Shown: positions 7,476-14,559 of the stretch, piece by piece
How positions within the stretch are numbered: position 1 is the stretch's first letter
How the letters are laid out: each line of letters starts with the position of its first letter
Source: CAYMTN01 sp964393335
GTDB lineage: Bacteria; Chloroflexota; Anaerolineae; Aggregatilineales; Aggregatilineaceae
Assembly (NCBI GenBank): GCA_964393335.1
Contig: CAYMTN010000103.1
Span: forward strand, 1 to 17,991
Direction: 5' to 3'
DNA: 17,991 bases
Made by a program: the position numbers and the translations under genes
The notes under the pieces: generated by a model
Databases searched by the model: none
What the model was told of the DNA's origin: nothing
The model's input: the letters and a program-made list of their open reading frames with translations, nothing else

Positions 7476-8012
7476 ATGACCCACCAAATTCGGGCAAGCA
7501 TGATGGTTGGGGGAACGCTGCTGCTGCTGTTTTTCGCCAGTTGGGTCCTGACCAGCGTGTTGGCGGGGAACCCGATCAAAGTCGAGTTTTACGACACGCT
7601 TGAGAGCGAGTTGGCCGGACAGGAATACAGCGGGGTACAGTCTGCATTTGCCGTCGGTATGCTGCTCGAAGTGCTGATCGGCTGCAATATCTTGATCGTT
7701 CCGCTGATGGGATGGTCCCGCTATACCAAAGGCTTTTTTGTGCTGAGTGCGCTGGCGCTGTTGGCGATCGGTATTGGAGTCGGAACCAGACCTTACACCT
7801 TTCACTTTGGCATTGTCGAAAAGGATGCTTACAACAAACCGCCGATCCCGCTGCGCGGGCTGGTAGTTTATGGTGGGATAGTGGTTGGCGGCATCTTTTC
7901 GTTTATCTTCCTGTGGTTGGATAACAAGAATAAGTCGGCACCTGTTAAGGCCCCGGTTGAGGCCTCAATCGAGGAGTCGAATACCCAGGTGTTGCATTCG
8001 GAGATACCCTGA
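7476..8012 (+). CDS. Hypothetical four-helix membrane protein
   Basis: I do not recognise this 178-residue protein. It has four hydrophobic segments at about residues 10-30, 57-79, 84-104 and 127-148. Between helices 1 and 2 is an extracytoplasmic-looking stretch with DTLESELAGQEYSG, and between helices 3 and 4 a loop with FHFGIVEKDAYNKPPIPLRG. The C-terminal 30 residues are polar and acidic. The ATG at 7476 is preceded by AGGAAGG at 6-base spacing, a strong ribosome site; longer in-frame versions starting upstream overlap the glycosyltransferase and are unlikely. It begins 22 nt after the GT87-like gene, so a shared role in envelope glycan assembly is possible but not shown. Confidence 0.75.
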   Translation: MTHQIRASMMVGGTLLLLFFASWVLTSVLAGNPIKVEFYDTLESELAGQEYSGVQSAFAVGMLLEVLIGCNILIVPLMGWSRYTKGFFVLSALALLAIGIGVGTRPYTFHFGIVEKDAYNKPPIPLRGLVVYGGIVVGGIFSFIFLWLDNKNKSAPVKAPVEASIEESNTQVLHSEIP

Positions 8013-8210
8013 AAGGGTCGGCGGGTGGTGCCGAGCTGACTGTGCGGGAAGGTACGCACGATTCGAGCGGGTTATCGCCTGAGACGCACGGACATTTTCA
8101 CGGGTTAGGCCCGTGCCAGGATGTGTCCTTCGCGACTATTATCGCGTGACCGCGTGGCGCTCGTTTTTCCCGCAGATCGATTTCTGAGCAGTACGCGCGT
8201 CTGCGGCGGA
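8013..8210. other. Convergent intergenic region, hairpins without clear terminator
   Basis: This spacer lies between a plus-strand gene and msrA, which converge here. It holds several short inverted repeats: CACGGG/CCCGTG at 8099-8115, CGCGA/TCGCG near 8133-8148, and a 7-bp CCGCAGA/TCTGCGG pair around 8170-8205. None is followed by a T run in either direction, so I do not call a terminator. No ORF of note is present. Confidence 0.4.
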
Positions 8211-8747
8211 TCAGCGCTTGAGTTGATCCACGTACAACTTGCGGAACTTGGCAACTTTCGGCGCGATCACCACCCGGCAGTAGCCCTGATTCGGGTTGTT
8301 TTCGAAATATTCCTGGTGATAGTCCTCAGCAGGGAAAAACGCCTCAAATGGCGTGACCTCCGTCACGATCGGATCATCCCAGATGCCTTCACGTTCCAGT
8401 TCGGCGATGGTTTCCTCGGCGGTCGTTTTCTGTTCGGGCGTATGGTAAAAAACGGCTGACCGGTACTGTGTACCGACGTCGGCTCCCTGCCGATTTAGCG
8501 TCGTCGGATCGTGAATGGTGAAAAACACGCGCAGCAGGTCCCCAAAACTCACCTGGTCGGGATCAAACGTGATCTGCACGACTTCTGCGTGTCCGGTTGT
8601 GCCGGTACACACCTGGCGGTAGGTCGGCGCGGGGACATGCCCGCCCGCATAACCCGATATCACGTCCTCAACGCCTTTCAGTTGATCGTATACGGCTTCC
8701 AGGCACCAGAAGCACCCACCGGCCAATGTTGCGGTTTCCGTCGTCAT
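8211..8747 (-). CDS. msrA: Peptide methionine (S)-S-oxide reductase MsrA
   Basis: MsrA reduces the S-epimer of methionine sulfoxide in proteins and free methionine, a cytoplasmic oxidative-damage repair step. The 178 residues carry the active-site motif GGCFWC (10-15, catalytic Cys12) near the N-terminus, then SGYAGG (31-36), the TGHAE motif (51-55), GTQYRSAVFY (92-101) and AEDYHQEYF (140-148), all standard for the family. Candidate resolving cysteines are Cys15 and Cys157 (GYC); the double-Cys tail seen in E. coli MsrA is absent. The ATG at 8747 gives the usual length. No msrB is adjacent. It has its own promoter and is insulated from the upstream operon by a terminator, so it is probably transcribed alone. 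Confidence 0.97.
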   Translation of the reverse strand: MTTETATLAGGCFWCLEAVYDQLKGVEDVISGYAGGHVPAPTYRQVCTGTTGHAEVVQITFDPDQVSFGDLLRVFFTIHDPTTLNRQGADVGTQYRSAVFYHTPEQKTTAEETIAELEREGIWDDPIVTEVTPFEAFFPAEDYHQEYFENNPNQGYCRVVIAPKVAKFRKLYVDQLKR

Positions 8748-8788
8748 CCCGATCCGTTCTTTCGTCCATGTCCATACGATGTGGGGAG

Positions 8789-8819
8789 ATTATAGTGGTT
8801 TTGGCGTGGGAATGGTCAG
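8789..8819 (-). promoter_or_regulatory. Probable msrA promoter
   Basis: A perfect TATAAT (-10) lies at 8794-8789 on the minus strand, 41 bases before the msrA ATG. The best -35 is CTGACC at 8819-8814, a four of six match at 19-base spacing, so the upstream half is weak and may need an activator. No known operator is recognisable. Confidence 0.55.
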
Positions 8820-8832
8820 TCGAACGAGGCGT

Positions 8833-8866
8833 AAAAAAGCCCCGGCTGCGCGGGCCGGGGGCTTTT
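8833..8866 (-). terminator. GC-rich intrinsic terminator after the hsp20-lon-PHP operon
   Basis: On the minus strand GCCCCCGG and CCGGGGC form a strong stem with one bulge, followed by TTTTTT (8838-8833). It lies about 110 bases after the stop of the PHP-domain gene and before msrA. A T4 run on the other flank could give weak activity in the plus direction as well. Confidence 0.8.
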
Positions 8867-8876
8867 GGGTTAGTAT

Positions 8877-8952
8877 CTATCCATAAATTCGTTTTGGTAG
8901 GGGCGCTGCTGCCGAACCGCAGGTTCGCCTGCGCCCGGCAATTTACGGATAG
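8877..8952. repeat. 76-nt inverted-repeat element (hairpin repeat copy 1)
   Basis: The ends are CTATCCATAAATT and AATTTACGGATAG, which are inverted copies differing at one base. Inside are nested arms GGGCGC/GCGCCC and CGAACC/GGTTCG. The unit could fold into one long hairpin or a cruciform. A similar sequence recurs at 17945-17991, sharing ATCCGTAAATTG, GGGCGCAGC-type and CCCCTACC blocks. It sits between the stop of the PHP gene and that gene's terminator. It is too short to encode a transposase and looks like a non-autonomous or REP-like dispersed repeat. Confidence 0.72.
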
Positions 8953-8973
8953 GTTGTTGATGGAAACGTCCCC

Positions 8974-10710
8974 TTAATCTTCTTCTTCCGCGAATGACTG
9001 CCAGGGGCCGTGCATGCCGTCGTAGGTCACGCCGTAGTAGACGCGTAGATCGCTTCCTTCTCGCTGGACGAGATCATAACGCACCGCGCCACCGCGTTTG
9101 TAACGCTTCCACAGGCCGATGTCGCCCTGCCACTCGACTTTATTCGACTGTACCGGGTTGGATTCCTTTTCGGCGATGGCGTAATGCCACAGCCGCCGCG
9201 CCGATTTGCGCGTGACGTTTTTGACTACGTTGCTATTACGCAGGTCGCGCATGACGTGGTACTTAACGCCTTTACGCTGTTCCGTGCCGATGATCTCAAC
9301 GCCGGTACGGGGCGCTTCGATCGTGTCGCCCTCGGATGGCGTTTTTTCGGGCGGGGCGGGCGCTTCTTCAATGGGTTGCGGGAACTCGTCGGCGGGTTGG
9401 TAATTGTATGAGGGATTTTGCGCCACGAGCTGCACGATTTCATCCCGAACGGCCAGATTGGTTTCTGCCTCGTCGCGGACATAAATCCGGTTGTCGTCGA
9501 TGGCATACGGCGGGTCACCCCCGCGTGGCACCTGAATGCGGATCACGGGTTTGCCGTGTGTTTCCAGCACGTCGATGTCAACTTCCAGCGGCGGAGTGAT
9601 CTTGTGCTCGATTTCTTCGCGCAGCGCGTCGATGGCTTCGCTCGCGTTTTGCACGCCGACCGGGGTTTCTTTCGGCTTGGCGCTCGCGCCGACATAGATC
9701 GTGCCGCCGTTTGTGTTGGCCAGAGCGCAGACGTCGGCAATCACGGCATACAGCCGCCCGCCCCGGCGCGTCATCCCCTCATGAAACGTCTGGACGATGC
9801 TCGCCCCTTCGTCACGCGCTGCCTGGATATGATCATACGGATCGTGGCTGGGGCGGTAGGGGCGTGTCCGCGCATAATCGTTGCTCTGGAAAACAACCAG
9901 CAGCGCCTCAAACGAGCATTCGGGCAGCAGCACTTCGGTCACGCGCTCGCCCACGCCCAGATGTTTCTGGTTGCGCGGGTCTACCATGAGGCGGTGCGCG
10001 TCCGATCCCTGAATGCAGCGCATGGGCCGGGGATATTCCGGCTTGGTGCCGTCGAAGAACCGCGCGGTGCTCTTGCGCCCCTTGCGGTCCAGGTCGGTGA
10101 CTTCGAGCGCGTGCAGGTTCGGGTCCTGCGTGTAGGCGATCTTGGTCTGGCCGCCAAAATCAAAGCCGCGCATCGCCACCCCATGACTGGAATTAGCGTG
10201 CGCCGCCATCACAATGCCGCCCGCCTGGTTGATCATGCGGTACGCCGTCAGGACGTCCGACGACGCGCCGACAATCGATGATCCTTCATCCAGGGTGGCG
10301 GGAGGAATATTCAGGCTGAGCAGAATGTGCTCCAACTGCCTGACGGTTGTTCGCGGCGAAAAGACGCCCAAAATGTGGAAGCCAAACGTCGCCGTAAACT
10401 CGAATCCCGGCAGGATGAGGATTTTATCCAGCAGCCGCCGGTATTCGCCCAACTTGCGTTTTTCGTCCGCTTCAATGCGACCCAACCCCTCTAAATAGGT
10501 GAGTTGTTCAATGTCTTCCATCATCTCCCGGTAGCCGCTCACCGTGTTGTGGTCGGTAAAGGCGATGATGTCCAGGCCGCGCATTTCAGCGTGGCGTAAG
10601 ATGTCAACATAACTAACATCCGGTTCCTGGTAATCGTTGGAACCGGGTGTATGAAGATGCAGGTCCATGCGGTACCACTGCATCTTTGAATGCCGAGATT
10701 TTGATGTCAC
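8974..10710 (-). CDS. PHP-domain phosphoesterase fused to AlbA_2/Schlafen-type domain and Trp-rich tail
   Basis: The 578-residue protein has three parts. Residues 12-285 are a PHP domain with its metal-ligand motifs intact: DLHLHT (H18, H20), FTDHNT (52-56), PGFEFT (E104), H112, AAHANS (H171) and GSDAH (D237, H239). It is therefore probably an active metal-dependent phosphoesterase or nuclease. Residues about 305-440 match the AlbA_2 (divergent AAA_4, Schlafen-like) pattern: ALANTNGGTIYVGAS, ITPPLEVDID, PVIRIQVPRG and RIYVRDEAET. A Pro/Glu linker (445-475) leads to an unrecognised C-terminal region rich in Trp and Tyr (LWHYAI, WQGDIGLWKRY, RYDLVQR, VYYGVTYDG). It starts with GTG at 10710 behind GGAG, 66 nt after the receiver gene, and is the last gene of the hsp20-lon unit. 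The substrate is unknown; nucleic acid is plausible from both domains. Confidence 0.88.
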   Translation of the reverse strand: MTSKSRHSKMQWYRMDLHLHTPGSNDYQEPDVSYVDILRHAEMRGLDIIAFTDHNTVSGYREMMEDIEQLTYLEGLGRIEADEKRKLGEYRRLLDKILILPGFEFTATFGFHILGVFSPRTTVRQLEHILLSLNIPPATLDEGSSIVGASSDVLTAYRMINQAGGIVMAAHANSSHGVAMRGFDFGGQTKIAYTQDPNLHALEVTDLDRKGRKSTARFFDGTKPEYPRPMRCIQGSDAHRLMVDPRNQKHLGVGERVTEVLLPECSFEALLVVFQSNDYARTRPYRPSHDPYDHIQAARDEGASIVQTFHEGMTRRGGRLYAVIADVCALANTNGGTIYVGASAKPKETPVGVQNASEAIDALREEIEHKITPPLEVDIDVLETHGKPVIRIQVPRGGDPPYAIDDNRIYVRDEAETNLAVRDEIVQLVAQNPSYNYQPADEFPQPIEEAPAPPEKTPSEGDTIEAPRTGVEIIGTEQRKGVKYHVMRDLRNSNVVKNVTRKSARRLWHYAIAEKESNPVQSNKVEWQGDIGLWKRYKRGGAVRYDLVQREGSDLRVYYGVTYDGMHGPWQSFAEEED

Positions 10711-10776
10711 GAAGCTACTCTCTCCGTCACTGGACTCATTACGAGTTGCGAATGCTTTGACTTTGAGAAGGCCACG

Positions 10777-11160
10777 TTACCCAAGTAGACCGTAGAACAG
10801 ATCGGCCAGTGAATTCGGCTCAAAGGGTTTTACCAGGAAAACATCTGCGCCTGCGTTGAGCGCTTCATCTTCCATATCCAGTCCTGAAGCCATGACAATC
10901 GGCATGGAGTCAAATGCGGAATCGGAACGGAGACGGGTTACCACTTCGATGCCATCCATATCAGCCAGATGAAAATCAACCAGGACAATGTCCGGGCCGC
11001 TGTCATAGGCGATTTCAAGTGCCGTTTGACCGCGCGGCGCTACCAACACGTCGAAGCCGTCCATTTCAAGGAGCGTCTGCAACAACTTCACCGTCGTGCG
11101 ATCATCATCTACAATTAGAATCTTGGGCAAAGCAACCTTCCTTAACTGTTCAATATGCAT
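10777..11160 (-). CDS. Stand-alone response-regulator receiver protein (CheY-like)
   Basis: This is a single receiver domain of 127 residues with no output domain. Key residues are the acidic cluster DDD (18-20), phospho-acceptor Asp62 in LVDFHLADMDG, Ser92 in MASG at the Thr/Ser switch position, and Lys111 in LVKPF. It would be phosphorylated by a histidine kinase not in this window, and act by protein contact. Two starts compete. The ATG at 11160 has GAGGG upstream, but that site lies in a 9-bp hairpin arm. An in-frame TTG at 11130 gives the canonical opening MPKILIVDDD and has AAGGAAGG five bases upstream. I keep the ATG but regard the TTG as equally likely. It lies 40 nt after lon on the same strand. 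Confidence 0.88.
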   Translation of the reverse strand: MHIEQLRKVALPKILIVDDDRTTVKLLQTLLEMDGFDVLVAPRGQTALEIAYDSGPDIVLVDFHLADMDGIEVVTRLRSDSAFDSMPIVMASGLDMEDEALNAGADVFLVKPFEPNSLADLFYGLLG

Positions 11161-11163
11161 GAT

Positions 11164-11192
11164 GCGCCCTCGATCATTCCCGGCGAGGGCGC
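11164..11192 (-). other. Perfect 9-bp hairpin between lon and the receiver gene
   Basis: On the minus strand GCGCCCTCG (11192-11184) and CGAGGGCGC (11172-11164) are perfectly complementary across an 11-base loop. No T run follows, so it is not a standard intrinsic terminator. The second arm contains the GAGGG that would serve the ATG at 11160, so the fold would hide that ribosome site. It may protect the lon 3' end or lower receiver translation. Confidence 0.6.
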
Positions 11193-11200
11193 TCGTCACG

Positions 11201-13825
11201 TTATGCTTCGCCAACTGGCGCGTTGTCTTTGCGCGCTTCAGACTCGCGCTGAGAGCCGTTATCGCCGCTGTTGGCGAGGGCTTCCTGAGCGGGTGTGAGC
11301 GCTGCTTCGAGCACGCTGGGCACGTCGTCCACAAAGACAAACGTCATCGCGTCCTTCACTTCTTGCGGCACGTCGTCCAGATCGTGCTCGTTACGCTTGG
11401 GTAGGATCAACGTATTCAGGCCCACCCGGTGTGCCGCCAGCACTTTGTCCTTGATGCCACCCACCGGCAGCACCTGCCCGCGCAGCGTGATCTCGCCGGT
11501 CATGGCGACATTGCTGCGCACCGGACGCCCGGTGAACAGCGACGCCAGCGCTGTTGCCATCGTCACGCCCGCCGACGGGCCATCTTTGGGCACAGCGCCC
11601 GCCGGGACGTGCAGGTGAACGTCGTGCTTCTCGAAATAATCATCCGGCAGCCCCAGGTTCTGCGCCCTGGACCGGATGTAACTGAAGGCGGCCCGCGCGC
11701 TTTCCTGCATCACCTGGCCGAGTTGCCCGGTAAACTGGAAACCTTTGTTGCCGGGCATTTGCGCTGCCTCGACAAACAGCACATCACCGCCAAACACCGT
11801 CACCGCCAGCCCGATCGCCACGCCGGGGGTATCGGTGATCCGCTCCTCGATTTCCGTCAGGTACTCAAACCGGGGGTGATCCAGCAGGTCGTTTATATCC
11901 GACTGGTCCACGACCGTCACATCTGTGTGCCCTTCCGCGATCTGGGTCACGATTTTACGTGCCACCCGCCCGACCTCACGCTCCAGGTTGCGCACCCCCG
12001 CTTCACGCGTGTAATCGCGGATAATCTCCAGCAGCGCCCCGTCGGTAAAAGACAACTCATCCGGGCGCAGCCCATTCTCACGAATCTGGCGCGGCACCAG
12101 GTACTGCTGGGCGATCTGCACCTTCTCGTGTTCAGTATACCCGCTGAGCTGGATAATCTCCATACGGTCGAGCAGCGGCGCGGGCACAGTATCCAGCGTG
12201 TTGGCCGTCGTGATGAACATCACTTCCGACAGGTTAAACGGCACGTCGAGGTAGTGGTCGCGAAATTCAAAGTTCTGCTCCGGATCAAGCACTTCCAGCA
12301 GCGCCGACGCCGGATCGCCCCGGAAATCGCGGCCCAACTTGTCGATCTCGTCCAGCATAATCACCGGATTGCGGCTCTGCACCCGGCGCAGGGTTTGAAT
12401 CAGGCGGCCCGGCATGGCCCCGATGTACGTGCGGCGGAAGCCGCGAATCTCCGCCTCGTCACGGATGCCGCCCAGTGACATCCGCGTGAATTTGCGCCCT
12501 GTCGCCCGCGCGATGGAGGCCCCCAACGATGTTTTGCCGACGCCGGGCGGTCCCACAAAACACAGGATCGCGCCTTCGCGCTCGCGCCGGAGCATATCAG
12601 TCGCCTCCCGCTCCTGCAACTCATCGTGGCGCTCCTGGCGCAGCTTGCGCACGGCCAGGTATTCGAGGATGCGGCCCTTGATGTCTTTCAGCCCGTAATG
12701 ATCCTCGTCAAGCACGGTGCGCGCGTGGTCGATGTCGAGATTATCGTCGGTGCGGATATCCCAGGGCAGGCTCACCATCCAGTCCAGGTAGGTGCGGATC
12801 ACGCCATATTCTGCCGCTGCCGTCGGCAGCCTGGAGAGCCGGTCCAGTTCGCGGCGTGCTTCGCGTTCGGCTTCTTCCGGCAGATGGGCCTGTTCGATCT
12901 TGTGCCGGAACTCTTCTACTTCAACGGTTTGTTCGTCGCCTTCGCCCAGCTCGCGCTGGATGGCCTTAAGCTGTTCGCGCAAGAAATACTCGCGCTGCAT
13001 TTTTTCCATCTCGGACTGCGCTTCAGACTGTATTTGGTGGCCCAGTTCGAGCACTTCCAGTTCTTTGGCGAGGATCGCCATCAGCCGCCGGAGCTTTTCG
13101 AGCACCGAATCAAGGCGCAGCAGGTTCTGCTGCTCTTCAAGGTCCAGCCGGATATACGTTGCCAGCGCGTACACCAGTTGCAGCGGGTCATCGACATTGA
13201 GCGCGGCGTTGATTAATTCGCTGGGGATACTGGGGACCAGATCGGCCATCCGCCCGAACTGCTCAACGACGTTGCGCATCAGCGCCTCGACTTCGAGCGA
13301 CTCCTCGACGGTTTCCGGGGCCAGGCTGACCTGTGCCTTGAGGTACGGTTCGGTGCTGGTGTAGGCGATGACCTTGATCCGGGCCATACCCTGTACCAGC
13401 AGCCGGATCGTGCCATCCGGCGCGCGGAACAGCCGGTGAATCTGCGCCAGCGTGCCGTACTCGTAAATATCATCCGGGCCGGGCGTTTCCAGTTCCGGGT
13501 CGCGCGAGGGGACCAACCCCACCAGACGGTCACCGGCTACCACTTCATCGACCAGTTTGACCGTGCGCGGCTGCCCGACTGTCAGGGGGATCGTGGTATG
13601 CGGGTAAACGACCACGCCGCGCAGGGGCAGAATCGGCAGTTCGTCCGGCAGATCAACCGGCGGTTTATCCGGCCCTGGCTCGATGGCTGGTTCGTTTTCT
13701 GACGTGGCGTCGGGCGCGGTTACATCGACTTCACGCACCTCGTCGGCCATTTTCGCCGTTTCGATAGTTTGTTCTTCATCGTCAGGATGGGTATCCTGAC
13801 TCTTTTTTTCATCCAGGTCTGACAT
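11201..13825 (-). CDS. lon: ATP-dependent protease Lon (LonA type)
   Basis: Lon is the cytoplasmic AAA+ serine protease that degrades misfolded and regulatory proteins. The 874 residues contain an acidic, low-complexity extension (1-60), the N-terminal substrate-binding domain from LPILPLRGVVVYPHTTIPL (64-82) to about 270, a coiled stretch (260-330), the AAA+ module with Walker A GPPGVGKT (425-432) and Walker B VIMLDEID (488-495), and the protease domain with Ser751 in DGPSAG and Lys794 in GGIKDK, 43 residues apart as in E. coli S679/K722. A polar tail of about 30 residues follows. E. coli Lon has 784 residues; the difference is the two termini. The ATG at 13825 lies 5 nt after the hsp20 stop with only a weak AGAAG upstream, suggesting translational coupling to hsp20. 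Confidence 0.97.
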   Translation of the reverse strand: MSDLDEKKSQDTHPDDEEQTIETAKMADEVREVDVTAPDATSENEPAIEPGPDKPPVDLPDELPILPLRGVVVYPHTTIPLTVGQPRTVKLVDEVVAGDRLVGLVPSRDPELETPGPDDIYEYGTLAQIHRLFRAPDGTIRLLVQGMARIKVIAYTSTEPYLKAQVSLAPETVEESLEVEALMRNVVEQFGRMADLVPSIPSELINAALNVDDPLQLVYALATYIRLDLEEQQNLLRLDSVLEKLRRLMAILAKELEVLELGHQIQSEAQSEMEKMQREYFLREQLKAIQRELGEGDEQTVEVEEFRHKIEQAHLPEEAEREARRELDRLSRLPTAAAEYGVIRTYLDWMVSLPWDIRTDDNLDIDHARTVLDEDHYGLKDIKGRILEYLAVRKLRQERHDELQEREATDMLRREREGAILCFVGPPGVGKTSLGASIARATGRKFTRMSLGGIRDEAEIRGFRRTYIGAMPGRLIQTLRRVQSRNPVIMLDEIDKLGRDFRGDPASALLEVLDPEQNFEFRDHYLDVPFNLSEVMFITTANTLDTVPAPLLDRMEIIQLSGYTEHEKVQIAQQYLVPRQIRENGLRPDELSFTDGALLEIIRDYTREAGVRNLEREVGRVARKIVTQIAEGHTDVTVVDQSDINDLLDHPRFEYLTEIEERITDTPGVAIGLAVTVFGGDVLFVEAAQMPGNKGFQFTGQLGQVMQESARAAFSYIRSRAQNLGLPDDYFEKHDVHLHVPAGAVPKDGPSAGVTMATALASLFTGRPVRSNVAMTGEITLRGQVLPVGGIKDKVLAAHRVGLNTLILPKRNEHDLDDVPQEVKDAMTFVFVDDVPSVLEAALTPAQEALANSGDNGSQRESEARKDNAPVGEA

Positions 13826-13830
13826 AGGCT

Positions 13831-14295
13831 CTATTCTTCTGGTTGTTCGTCGTCGGATTCTTCGATATCCACGTTGACGATCTGAATCTTTTGGGCCGGG
13901 GCATGCGGCAGTTCCACGCGCAAGAATCCGTCGCGGTAGTTGGCCGTTACCTCATCGCGCGCCACAGGCCAGGGCAGCGTCACCTCGGTGCGAAATTCCC
14001 CATAGGGGATTTCAAGCTGGTGATACGCGCAGTCTTCCATCGTCATGCGCTGGCGCTGGCCGCTGATCGTCAATGTCTGGCCCTGGAGTGTCACGCTAAA
14101 ATCACCATCACGCATGCCTGCGATCTCGACCACCACGATCAAGCGCTCTTGCCGTTCGTACACATCCGTCGGGGGATGCCAGACTGTCGCATGGCGCACG
14201 ATCATCCAGCGCCGCAGCGACCCGGCAGCCGACTCAAACCTCATATCGAGATTCGGTTTTTCCGGTTGGTCATGAGGGGAGGGTTCGTCTGGCAT
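13831..14295 (-). CDS. Small heat shock protein, Hsp20/alpha-crystallin family
   Basis: This is an ATP-independent holdase chaperone that binds unfolding proteins in the cytoplasm. The 154 residues comprise a polar N-terminal arm, an alpha-crystallin domain at about 40-131 (PPTDVYERQERLIVVVEIAG, then LTISGQR, and the hallmark ANYRDGFLRVELP at 118-130), and a C-terminal IQI motif (137-139) of the I-x-I type used for oligomer assembly, followed by an acidic tail. The ATG at 14295 has GGAG five bases upstream; a longer frame reaching 14451 would include the promoter and is rejected. It is the first gene of the operon and directly precedes lon, pairing a holdase with a protease. No CIRCE element is seen upstream, so heat control would be by another route. 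Confidence 0.94.
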   Translation of the reverse strand: MPDEPSPHDQPEKPNLDMRFESAAGSLRRWMIVRHATVWHPPTDVYERQERLIVVVEIAGMRDGDFSVTLQGQTLTISGQRQRMTMEDCAYHQLEIPYGEFRTEVTLPWPVARDEVTANYRDGFLRVELPHAPAQKIQIVNVDIEESDDEQPEE

Positions 14296-14359
14296 AGATA
14301 CTCCACAGGAACACGAGAAAACATCCTTCTCGCTCGTCAATTCACGTACAATTATGTTG

Positions 14360-14388
14360 ATGATACCACACCCATGCACCAGCCTCAA
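14360..14388 (-). promoter_or_regulatory. Promoter of the hsp20-lon operon
   Basis: TTGAGG (-35, 14388-14383) and TATCAT (-10, 14365-14360, five of six matches) are spaced by exactly 17 bases on the minus strand. Transcription would start near 14353, leaving a leader of about 58 nt. The leader contains a 6-bp hairpin, CGAGAA/TTCTCG, at about 14311-14329. No CIRCE repeat or known heat-shock operator is visible. Confidence 0.72.
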
Positions 14389-14470
14389 TAAGAGGAACGG
14401 TAGAAATGTGCCGCACCTGATAAGATGGCCGCAAGTCTTCGGCCCATACAAAACGCAAAACGGGCGCAGC

Positions 14471-14499
14471 TTGCCTGGTGAGGGGTCTTGTAGTATGCT
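14471..14499 (+). promoter_or_regulatory. Possible promoter of the cyclic-nucleotide-binding gene pair
   Basis: TTGCCT (14471-14476) and TATGCT (14494-14499) are spaced by 17 bases on the plus strand, each with four of six consensus matches. The site is about 60 bases before the ATG at 14560 and diverges from the hsp20 promoter. Moderate match only. Confidence 0.5.
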
Positions 14500-14559
14500 T
14501 GCTTTGCACTTTAACAGTTTCCGACAATATGATGTGTGGGGAAGATTAGGAGCCAGACC

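Noticed and set aside
8099..8115. CACGGG/CCCGTG hairpin as a terminator for msrA or the plus-strand unit
   Set aside because: No T run follows in either direction; it is preceded by TTTT on the plus strand, which reads as AAAA after the stem on the minus strand.
9418..10281. Plus-strand ORF of 287 codons antisense to the PHP-domain gene
   Set aside because: The opposite strand carries intact PHP motifs in one long frame. The plus frame is a compositional shadow of GC-rich codons.
11429..12478. Plus-strand ORF of 349 codons antisense to lon
   Set aside because: It lies opposite the AAA+ and protease domains of Lon and has no family features.
14296..14400. CIRCE or other heat-shock operator, or RNA thermometer, upstream of hsp20
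   Set aside because: No TTAGCACTC/GAGTGCTAA repeat is present. The leader hairpin (CGAGAA/TTCTCG) does not pair with the GGAG ribosome site, so a thermometer is not supported.
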